The notes under the pieces were generated by a model. The model did no database searches and had not been told where the DNA came from. It saw only the letters and a list, made by a program, of their open reading frames with translations. From Embleya hyalina (lineage in GTDB: Bacteria > Actinomycetota > Actinomycetes > Streptomycetales > Streptomycetaceae), in assembly GCF_003967355.1 (NCBI RefSeq), contig NZ_BIFH01000028.1, forward strand, positions 62,001-126,000: 64,000 nt of DNA, in the 5' to 3' direction. Every line of letters begins with the position of its first letter. Position 1 is the stretch's first letter. Position numbers and translations under genes: made by a program. Below, one piece after another: positions 24,726 through 32,461 of the stretch.

Positions 24726-27713
24726 CTACGTCATCTGACGCTGGACCAGTTGGTGGAACAGGCCGTCCTCGTCGGCCAGCAACTGGTCCGGCGGCCCGGA
24801 CTGGACGACCCGTCCGGCGTCGAGCACCACGATGCGATCGGCCTGCATCACGGTGGACAACCGGTGCGCGATGATGATCCGGGTGGCGTTCAGCCGTCGG
24901 GTGCTCTGGGTGACCACCTCCTGGGTGCGGTTGTCCAGCGCGCTGGTCGCCTCGTCGAAGAACAGGATGCGCGGCCGGCCGATCAGCGCCCGGGCGATCA
25001 TCAGCCGTTGCCGCTGGCCGGCCGACAGGGTCACCGCGCCGTCGGAGAGCACGGTGTGCATGCCCATCGGCATCCGGCCCAGGTCCTGGTCCAGACCGGC
25101 CATCTCGGCCGCCTCCCAGGCCTCGTCCAGGGTGTAGTTGCGCAGTCCGCAGATGTTGTGCAGCACGCTGCCGGCGAACAGTTGCCCGTTCTGCAACACC
25201 ACGCCGAACTGCCGGCGCACCGCCGCCACGTCCAGCGAGGCGAGGTCCTGGCCGTCGTAGAGCACCGAGCCGGTGGTCGGCTGCTCGAAGCCGATCAGCA
25301 GGCGCAGGAGGGTGGACTTGCCGCAGCCGGTGGGCCCGACGATGGCGACGAACTCCCCGGGCCGGGCCCGCAGGTTCACGTCGTCGAGCACCGGCGGGGC
25401 GTCCGGCGCGTAGCGGAACGACAGCCGGCTGACCTCGATGCCGCCGTACAGGTCGCCCGGCGGTTGTTTGGACTCCAGCACCTCGGGCAACTCGGCGAGC
25501 ACCGGCCGCACCCCCTCGAACAGCGGTACCGCGGCGGCCATCATGGTGATGCTCGCGGTCATCTGGAGCATCGAGCCGAGCATCAGGGCGTAGGCCACGC
25601 TGAACGACAGGAACCCGCCGACGTCCAACTCCCCGTCGGCGGGGCCGGAGACCATCGCGAACAGGAGCAGCGTGCACAGCAGCAGATAGCCCGAGTTGAA
25701 CACCGTGACCGTGTTCTGCAACCGACGGGTGCGCACCGACAACACCCGGCTGCGGGCGAAGCCCATCGCCCAGAACGCGAAGGCCCGGTCCTCGGCCGCC
25801 GCCACCCGCAACTTGGGCAGTCCGGTCAGCAGTTGGAACATCCGGCCGGACAACTCGTGTTCCTCGGCCATCAGTTCGCGCTGGCGACGCATCTGGCGCA
25901 GACCGGCGACCGCGCACACCGCGCCGCCCAGGGCGGCGAGCAGCAGGGCGAGCAGCGCCAGCGGCACACTGTAGAAGAACAGCAGGCCCAGGTTGACCAG
26001 GAAGATCAGACACGCCGGCACGAACAGCGCGGTGACCCCGCTGAGGATCTCGCGCAGCGCGCTGATGCCCAGCGCGGCGCTGCTCAGCGATCCGGAGGAG
26101 ACGGACGCGAAGAACCCGGTGGACAGGCGCAACAGCCGGTCCCAGACGGCGGCCTGGGCGATCGCCTCGAACCGCCCCTCGACCCGCAGCAGCGAGAGGT
26201 TCTGCACCGCGGACAGCACCGCCGCCAGAAGCGCGGAAGCCAGCAGCACCACGCACATCTGGGTGACCAGGACCCGGTCGCCCTGCGGGACGAACACGCC
26301 GAGCACCTTCCCGGTCAACACCGGTACCGCCAGCCCGAGCAGCGCGGCGCCCAGACCGCAGGCGAACAGCACGAGTACGTCGCCCAGGCTGCCGCGCAGA
26401 CCGAAGCGCAGCAGGGTGCGGGCACCGCCGGGGCGCTCGGGCAGGGCCGGATAGAACATGGTCGCCCGGTGTTCCAGGCGGGCCGCTCGGGCGCGGTCGA
26501 CGGGTGTCCAGTCGGTGCCGGTGGGATCGAGCACGTGATAGCGCCGACGCCGCCACATCAGGGCCACCGGGCGGCGGGTGTCCGGGTCCGCGTCCGCCAT
26601 GCGGGTGTGTCCGACCAGCGGGCCGGAGTCGGTACGCCACCAGCGACCCGTGAGCGCCACGTCGCGCACCCGGAAGCCGGACGAGACGGCGATCCGCTCC
26701 AGCGGGTCCAGCCGGGCGTCGGCGGCCTCCGAGGTGCCGCCCCGGGTGATCGTCACCCCGCTCGCCTGTCCGACCACCCGGGCCACCGCGAGATAGTCGT
26801 CCTGGTCGGCCACGTCCAGGCCGACCCGGTGCACCGGCCGGTAGGGGTCCAGGACCGCGCCGAGGGCGCGCGAGGAACGGCGCAGCGCGTCGGCGTCGAC
26901 CTCGCGGCGCGCGTCCAGTTCCCGGCAGGCGTTGCCGCGCCGGCCGCGCAGGCGTTCGTCCACGCGCCGCATCAGGGTGTGCTGGTGGTGGGCCAGGTCG
27001 TGGGCGAACGGAGCCTCCGTGAGGACGTCCAGGGTGCGGACGACGTGCACGAGCGCGCCGCCGGCCGAGTACAGCCAGTCGGCCGCGCCGATCGCCAGCC
27101 GGCCGCCGAAGCCGACCGTGGCGCCCGCCTCGGGGACGTCGTCGGCGGGGGCGTCCCCGTCGGCCTCGTCCGGCCCGCCGATGGCCACCGACCCGGACAA
27201 CACGCGCACCCACAGCGTGCCCGCGACCGAGCGGGCCGAGCCGCCGGCGGACAACTCGGCGCCCTCGCCCGCCTCCAGGGCGGTGAACGTACGCGGTGGC
27301 AGGCCCATCCGGACCGCGTCGGCCAGCGCGCCCAGGCCCCGGTCCAGGCCCGCCGCGAAGCGGCCCGCGAAGGCCGCGTCGACCGCGGCGGCGGCCAGGA
27401 CGTCGGCCAGCGGCGCGGCCCGCACCGTCCCGCCGGGCAGCGGTTTGCCCAACATCGCGGTACCGCCGGCCGGCGCCCCGCACAGCACCGTCCCGGCCCC
27501 CACCCGGCACAGGAACTGCCAGCGCCCGCCCTCCTCCCGGGTGGTGGCGAACACGTCCACCATGCCGGCGGTGACGAACCAGACCTGGCGGGCGCCGTCG
27601 AGTGCGCAGGCCCCGGCGAGTTCGGGGCCGAGCGCGGCACCGAGCGCGTGCAGGTCCGGCGGCGCGTCGTCGGGCGGCTCGGCGGGCTCGAAGCCCTGCG
27701 TGGGCTCGGTCAT
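24726..27713 (-). CDS. NHLM-type bacteriocin ABC transporter, permease/ATPase (no peptidase)
   Basis: A 995-residue exporter of the NHLM (nitrile-hydratase leader microcin) system, second-transporter type. The N-terminal 400 residues form a cyclic-nucleotide-binding-like regulatory region, without a C39 peptidase. Six TM helices follow (about 430-700, from VLVLFACGLGAALLGLAVPVL onward). The nucleotide-binding domain has Walker A GPTGCGKST, signature LSAGQRQR (Ala for the first Gly of LSGGQ), Walker B ILFFDEATSALD and H-loop IIAHRLST. The start ATG at 27713 follows AGGAGGAA. It probably works with the peptidase exporter at 27782 and the HlyD-like protein to secrete or transport the azole peptide. 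Confidence 0.9.
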   Translation of the reverse strand: MTEPTQGFEPAEPPDDAPPDLHALGAALGPELAGACALDGARQVWFVTAGMVDVFATTREEGGRWQFLCRVGAGTVLCGAPAGGTAMLGKPLPGGTVRAAPLADVLAAAAVDAAFAGRFAAGLDRGLGALADAVRMGLPPRTFTALEAGEGAELSAGGSARSVAGTLWVRVLSGSVAIGGPDEADGDAPADDVPEAGATVGFGGRLAIGAADWLYSAGGALVHVVRTLDVLTEAPFAHDLAHHQHTLMRRVDERLRGRRGNACRELDARREVDADALRRSSRALGAVLDPYRPVHRVGLDVADQDDYLAVARVVGQASGVTITRGGTSEAADARLDPLERIAVSSGFRVRDVALTGRWWRTDSGPLVGHTRMADADPDTRRPVALMWRRRRYHVLDPTGTDWTPVDRARAARLEHRATMFYPALPERPGGARTLLRFGLRGSLGDVLVLFACGLGAALLGLAVPVLTGKVLGVFVPQGDRVLVTQMCVVLLASALLAAVLSAVQNLSLLRVEGRFEAIAQAAVWDRLLRLSTGFFASVSSGSLSSAALGISALREILSGVTALFVPACLIFLVNLGLLFFYSVPLALLALLLAALGGAVCAVAGLRQMRRQRELMAEEHELSGRMFQLLTGLPKLRVAAAEDRAFAFWAMGFARSRVLSVRTRRLQNTVTVFNSGYLLLCTLLLFAMVSGPADGELDVGGFLSFSVAYALMLGSMLQMTASITMMAAAVPLFEGVRPVLAELPEVLESKQPPGDLYGGIEVSRLSFRYAPDAPPVLDDVNLRARPGEFVAIVGPTGCGKSTLLRLLIGFEQPTTGSVLYDGQDLASLDVAAVRRQFGVVLQNGQLFAGSVLHNICGLRNYTLDEAWEAAEMAGLDQDLGRMPMGMHTVLSDGAVTLSAGQRQRLMIARALIGRPRILFFDEATSALDNRTQEVVTQSTRRLNATRIIIAHRLSTVMQADRIVVLDAGRVVQSGPPDQLLADEDGLFHQLVQRQMT

Positions 27714-27781
27714 CCTTCCTCCTCGTTCTCCGTGGGGACGGCTCCGTGGGGGCAGCGGTGGCGGGCGCGCGGCGCGCGGGG

Positions 27782-30040
27782 CTACAGGTCGCGGATCAAT
27801 TCGGCGTACGGGCCGGGGACGCCCGCGAGGGTGTGGTGGTCGCCGCGCTGGGCGACCCGGCCCTGTTCGAGCACCACGATCTCGTCGCTGTCGCGCACCG
27901 TGGACAACCGGTGCGCGATGATCACGCAGGCGCAGCCGCGTCGGCGCAGGTTGTCGTCGATGGTGGCCTCGGTCTGCGCGTCGAGTGCGCTGGTCGCCTC
28001 GTCCAGGACCAGCACGCTGGGGTTGCGGACCAGGGCGCGGGCGATCTCCAGGCGCTGGCGCTGGCCGCCGGAGAAGTTCTTGCCGCTCTCGGCGACCGCG
28101 CTGTGGATGGTGCCCGGTCGGGCCGCGACCACGTCGTACACGGCGGCGTCGCGCAACGCGGCGACCACCGTCTCGTCCGGGATCGAGTCGTCCCACAGCG
28201 TGACGTTGTCCCGCACGGTGCCCTCGAACAGGAAGATGTCCTGGTCCACGAACGCCACCGCGGTGCCCATCACGTCGCGCGGATGGTCCCGGCGCGGCCG
28301 GCCGTCGAACAGCAGCTCGCCGCTCCACGGTTCGTACAGCCCGGCGATCAACCGGCTCACCGTCGACTTGCCGCTGCCCGAACCGCCGACCAGGGCGACC
28401 CGCCGGCCGGGGCCCACCCGCAGCGAGAAGTCGTCGAGGAGCGGTTTGCCCAACGGGCTGTAGCCGAAGGTGACATGGGACAACTCGACCCGGCCGGCGA
28501 GCACCGTGGCCGGGGCCTCGGCGTCGGACCCGGCGCGGTGCTCCCGCTCGTCGTCGAGGAACTCGGGCGCGGGCGGGAACTTCTCGATGTCCTTGAGCCG
28601 GTTGAGGTCCGCGGTCACGTCCTGCAACCTCGGCCCCAGGTTGGTCAGTTGGGCCACGGGTCGGCTGAACGAGTTGACCAGGGTCTGGAAGGCCACCAGC
28701 AGGCCGATCGACATGTGCCCGTCGATCGCCCGCAGGCCCCCGATCCACAACAGCAGACCGCTGTCCACGGCGGCGAGCAGCGGCGGCACCACGGCCAGGA
28801 TCGACGTGGGCGCGCCCAGCGCCTGCTGTCCGGAGACCACCCGGGCCTGGAATCCGGCCCAGCGCTTGAAGTAGTCGCCCTCGGCGCCGGAGGCCTTCAG
28901 CGTCTCGATCAACTGGAGGCCGTTGAACGACGCCGACACCAGACCCGAGCGGTCCGCGCGCAGCCGGGCCACGGTGTCGGTGCGCATGCGCGAGACCAGT
29001 TTGAGCACCACGATGTTGAGCATCGCCACGCCGACCCCGACCAGGGTCAACTGCGCGTCGTAGGTCCACAGCAGGCCCGCGTAGACCACCACGAGCAGCA
29101 TGCTGACCACCGTGGTGGCCACGTCGCGGGACAGGATCTGCGCGATGGTGTTGTTGGCGGAGACCCGCTTGCTGATCTCGGCCGGGTTGCGCTGGGTGAA
29201 GAACACCACGGGCAGCCGCAGCAGATGGCGTACCACGCGGACCGAGCTGCGGATCGAGGACGCGGACTCGACCCGCAGCAGATGGGTCTGTTGCAGCATG
29301 GTCAGCGCGATGGTGACCGCCGCCGCCAGACCCATGGACGCGAGCAGCGCGGGCAGGAACGAGTGGTCCCGGCCGGTGAGCACCCGGTCGATGAACACCC
29401 GCGTGAACGCGGGCGCGGCCAGGCCGGGCAGGATCAGCAGCAGGCTGGCCAGGAGGGCGAGCAGCAGCGCGCCGCCGCTGCTGCGATAGCGCGCGCGCAG
29501 GTCGGCGAGCAGCCGGGGCGGGTGTCCGCCGCGCCGGAACTCCGGGCCCGGCTCGAAGGTGAGCACGATGCCGGTGAACGCGACGTCGAACTCCTCGGTG
29601 GTGACCGACCGGCGGCCCTGCGCGGGGTCGTTGAGCCGCACCGTCGGCCGACCGAGCCGGCGCGTCATGCCCTCGTAGACGACGAAGTGGTTGAACTTCC
29701 AGAACAGGATGGCCGGCGGCCGGGTCCGGGCCAGTGCCGCGGTCTCCATCTGCATGCCGCGCGCGATGAGTCCGTACGAGCGCGCGGCGCGCAGCAGGTT
29801 CGCCGCCTTGGCGCCGTCCCGGGAGACCCCGCACGCGTGTCGCAACTCCTCCAGCGGGACGAATCGGCCGTGGTGGGCGAGCACCATGGCCAGCGCGGCG
29901 GCGCCGCACTCGACCCCCTCCAACTGGATGACCGTGGGCGTGCGTACCGACATCCGGCGCTCGACGGACTCGCGGCGGCGACCGCGCTCGGGCAGGGCGG
30001 GCGGTGCCTCGGCGGGCGGTGGCGAACCGGTGGTGGTCAT
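27782..30040 (-). CDS. NHLM-type ABC exporter with C39 peptidase domain
   Basis: A 752-residue peptidase/permease/ATPase exporter. The N-terminal C39 domain has the catalytic Cys in VIQLEGVECGAAALAM (about residues 38-53), His in FNHFVVYEGM and Asp in RLNDPAQGRR, so it should cut leaders after a Gly-Gly. Both precursor peptides end their leaders in SVAGG. Six TM helices precede the ATPase, with Walker A GGSGSGKST, signature FSGGQRQR, Walker B VLVLDEATSALD and IIAHRLST. The start ATG overlaps the HlyD gene stop (ATGA). It exports the mature peptide while removing the leader. Confidence 0.94.
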   Translation of the reverse strand: MTTTGSPPPAEAPPALPERGRRRESVERRMSVRTPTVIQLEGVECGAAALAMVLAHHGRFVPLEELRHACGVSRDGAKAANLLRAARSYGLIARGMQMETAALARTRPPAILFWKFNHFVVYEGMTRRLGRPTVRLNDPAQGRRSVTTEEFDVAFTGIVLTFEPGPEFRRGGHPPRLLADLRARYRSSGGALLLALLASLLLILPGLAAPAFTRVFIDRVLTGRDHSFLPALLASMGLAAAVTIALTMLQQTHLLRVESASSIRSSVRVVRHLLRLPVVFFTQRNPAEISKRVSANNTIAQILSRDVATTVVSMLLVVVYAGLLWTYDAQLTLVGVGVAMLNIVVLKLVSRMRTDTVARLRADRSGLVSASFNGLQLIETLKASGAEGDYFKRWAGFQARVVSGQQALGAPTSILAVVPPLLAAVDSGLLLWIGGLRAIDGHMSIGLLVAFQTLVNSFSRPVAQLTNLGPRLQDVTADLNRLKDIEKFPPAPEFLDDEREHRAGSDAEAPATVLAGRVELSHVTFGYSPLGKPLLDDFSLRVGPGRRVALVGGSGSGKSTVSRLIAGLYEPWSGELLFDGRPRRDHPRDVMGTAVAFVDQDIFLFEGTVRDNVTLWDDSIPDETVVAALRDAAVYDVVAARPGTIHSAVAESGKNFSGGQRQRLEIARALVRNPSVLVLDEATSALDAQTEATIDDNLRRRGCACVIIAHRLSTVRDSDEIVVLEQGRVAQRGDHHTLAGVPGPYAELIRDL

Positions 30041-30852
30041 CCGGGAAGCAGCCAATCGAGCGGGCGCTCGCCGGGCAGGCGGGCGAAGCCGGTGACGGGG
30101 GTCTGCGAGTCGATCCGGAACGGCGGGCCCGACTTGTTGGTCCAGCGGTAGCCGCTGAGCGTGCGCGGGTCGGTCTCCAGGTCCACGGTGACCCGGACCG
30201 CGCCGCCGGCGGACAACAGCCGGGCCGCGGCCTGTTGGTCGCCGCCGAGGAAGTCGGCCACCTGCTGGGCGGTGTACGGGAACTGGTCGATCGCGGTGAT
30301 CCGGCCGCGCAGCAGTCCGAACGCCTGGGAGGGCGCGGACTGCACGGAGACGTCCACCTGGGTGCCCGGGCGCAACATGCCCGCGCTGCGCGGGGACACG
30401 AACAGCGTGGCCAGGAGCCGGTCGTCGTTGGCGTCGGTGCGCTCGACGGTCATGAAGGTGGTGCCGACGGAGATGTATTGGCCGCTGGAGACGAGCAGGC
30501 CGATCACCCGACCGGCGAACGGCGCCCGGACGATCTGGGTGGCGCCCTGTGCGTCGACCACGGAGAGTACCGGGGTGCCCTTGGGCACCAGCGTGGCCGA
30601 GTCGACGAACAGGTTGGACACCAGGCCGGTCTGCGGGCTCTGCACCCGCGAGACGCCGAGCGGATGGGTGAGGATGCCCGGCACCTCGACCTTGCGCGGC
30701 AGGGTGCCGCCCGCCGACCACGCGGCGGTGGCGCCGAGGAGCAGGGCCAGGGCGATCAGCAGCGCCCAGGCGCGGGTGCGGACCAGGCGGATGGGCGCGT
30801 CGAGTTCCTCGGGGGCCTTCAGTCCCTCCAGGGCCTCGCGACGGAAGTTCAT
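30037..30852 (-). CDS. HlyD-like NHLM secretion protein
   Basis: A 271-residue membrane-fusion-type protein with one N-terminal TM helix (AWALLIALALLLGATAAW, about residues 29-46). It has the biotinyl-lipoyl-like halves VSRVQSPQTGLVSNLFVDSATLVPKGTPVLSV and VRAPFAGRVIGLLVSSGQYISVGTTFMTV, with a short or absent coiled coil, as in NHLM secretion proteins of TOMM clusters. It joins the exporter to the extracytoplasmic side. The gene overlaps both neighbours by ATGA junctions, showing tight coupling to the SagB gene and the peptidase exporter. Confidence 0.88.
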   Translation of the reverse strand: MNFRREALEGLKAPEELDAPIRLVRTRAWALLIALALLLGATAAWSAGGTLPRKVEVPGILTHPLGVSRVQSPQTGLVSNLFVDSATLVPKGTPVLSVVDAQGATQIVRAPFAGRVIGLLVSSGQYISVGTTFMTVERTDANDDRLLATLFVSPRSAGMLRPGTQVDVSVQSAPSQAFGLLRGRITAIDQFPYTAQQVADFLGGDQQAAARLLSAGGAVRVTVDLETDPRTLSGYRWTNKSGPPFRIDSQTPVTGFARLPGERPLDWLLPG

Positions 30853-32315
30853 GGCCGTCCCCCTCCGGGCCCGCCCGGCACGGCGGTGTTCGGCTCCGGG
30901 CCGACCGTGCCGAGCAGGAACTCGCCGACGGTTCCCTCGCGTTCCCATCGGTTGCCGGTGGCGAGGGCGAACAGGTCGGAGTCGCCGCCGCCGAGCCCGC
31001 ACGCGCCCAGGCCCATCGCGGTCGCGACCAGATACATCGTCTGGTAGAGCACCCCGACGTGTTTGAGGACGAGCGCGTAGCCCATCGTCTGGTACTTCCA
31101 CATCACCCGCCCGAAACGCGCGCTCACCAGCAGCACGACCTGCGGCGGCGTGCTCATCAGCGCGGTGGCGCGGGCGATCTCGGACAACCGGCCGACCGCC
31201 GGGCCGGGGTCGGCGACGTGTTCGAGGCGATGGTCCCGAGGGTCGTAGTGGTACAGGCCGGGAGGCACCCCGACCACGTTGTTCACCAGCGGATACAGCT
31301 CCAGTTCGTGACAGCGCCCGCCCGACGGGTAGGGCCGGTCGCCGACCTCCTGGCGGTCCTCGTGCAGGACGGCGCGGTTGCGTGCCGTGCGGTACAGGAA
31401 CTCGCCGAGCTGCGCGAGGGTCAGCGGCCTCGTGTCGTCGTGCGCGCGCACCGAACGGCGGCCCTCCAGCACCTCGGTCAGCGGCGGATCGGTTCGGCGT
31501 ACGGTGTCCGGGTCGGGGCGGGGCAGGTCGACGGTCGGTCCGTCGAACGCCGGGCGGACCACCGGCAGCGCGGGTTCGGCGGCGGCCCGCCAGTAGGTGC
31601 CGCCGTAGGGCAGGTCGTGCCGGCCGGCCCGGGTGCGCCCGTGGAACCACAACTCGTGCGGCGACCACCTGGCCCGGTCCGGATCGGCGTCCTCCTGCTC
31701 GGGATCGACCAACAGGCCGTAGCGGGACAGCAGTTCGAGGGCGCGCGCGTCACCGGGCGGCAGCGCGCCGGCGTCGTGGCGGGGCAGCGCGGCCACCAGT
31801 GCGGCCAGGGTCGGATCGAGCAGGTCGGCGGCGACCGGGGCCAACGGCGACTCCAGGACGATGTGTTCGCCCTCGCGGCGGAGCACCGCGAAGCGGGACA
31901 ACCGCCGGGTCGCCGGATCGGGCGCGGTCGCGCCGCGGGCGAGCGGGGCCGGTGGGGCGAGCGGACGCAGCGCGAGGACGGGCCGGCCAGCCACCTCCAG
32001 GGTGGTGCCCAGCCACCCGCCGGCGCGCAACCGCTGGAGCAGCGCGGGCAGTTTCAGCAGGGCGCCCTCGCCGTCGCGGTCGAGCACGGCCCGGTGCAGG
32101 TCGTCCTCGCTGCTCGGGCGGTCGGCGAGCAGCGCGACGGCCGCCGCGACGCCCGGGGTCAACACGCCCAGGGACATTCCGCGCGGCCCGAGGAAGAGCA
32201 GGGTGGCGCCGGCGGCGTTGGTGCTCGCCCGCGCGCTCGGATGCAGGGCGATGCGTTCCACCGGCACCGTCGTCGCGGCGCCGGCCGCGTTCGGCGGGAT
32301 ACCGAGGCTGGTCAT
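30849..32315 (-). CDS. SagB-type azoline dehydrogenase (TOMM biosynthesis)
   Basis: A 488-residue SagB-family protein. The C-terminal half is an FMN nitroreductase-like domain: LEGRRSVRAHDDTRPLTLAQLGEFLYRTARN (flavin phosphate-binding Arg/Ser), GGRCHELELYPLV, and the late GYALVLKHVGVLYQTMYLVATAMGLGACGLGGGDSD block typical of SagB proteins. The N-terminal half is a winged-helix-like region (LLKLPALLQRLRAGGWLG) usual in fused SagB proteins. It oxidises azolines, made by the YcaO enzyme from Cys/Ser/Thr, to thiazoles and oxazoles. GGAGGTTCC precedes the ATG at 32315. Confidence 0.93.
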   Translation of the reverse strand: MTSLGIPPNAAGAATTVPVERIALHPSARASTNAAGATLLFLGPRGMSLGVLTPGVAAAVALLADRPSSEDDLHRAVLDRDGEGALLKLPALLQRLRAGGWLGTTLEVAGRPVLALRPLAPPAPLARGATAPDPATRRLSRFAVLRREGEHIVLESPLAPVAADLLDPTLAALVAALPRHDAGALPPGDARALELLSRYGLLVDPEQEDADPDRARWSPHELWFHGRTRAGRHDLPYGGTYWRAAAEPALPVVRPAFDGPTVDLPRPDPDTVRRTDPPLTEVLEGRRSVRAHDDTRPLTLAQLGEFLYRTARNRAVLHEDRQEVGDRPYPSGGRCHELELYPLVNNVVGVPPGLYHYDPRDHRLEHVADPGPAVGRLSEIARATALMSTPPQVVLLVSARFGRVMWKYQTMGYALVLKHVGVLYQTMYLVATAMGLGACGLGGGDSDLFALATGNRWEREGTVGEFLLGTVGPEPNTAVPGGPGGGRP

Positions 32316-32461
32316 GGAACCTCCGGGGCAGGTCGAGCCGGGCCGGATCGGTTGCGCGGCGGGAGCGGCCCGGGCGGAGCGGGGCCGGCCCGGCCGAGCC
32401 GACCGGGCGCATCGAGGGCGCCGACGGTCGGATCGGACCCGGGCCACGGCACGGGACGCGC

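Noticed and set aside
27714..29909. Apparent 1727-codon frame running from 24726 to 29909
   Set aside because: Only the part from 27713 downward carries the NHLM exporter. The upstream 730 codons are an Arg/Ala/Pro-rich shadow of the C39 exporter gene, which has a good start, motifs and ATGA coupling in another frame.
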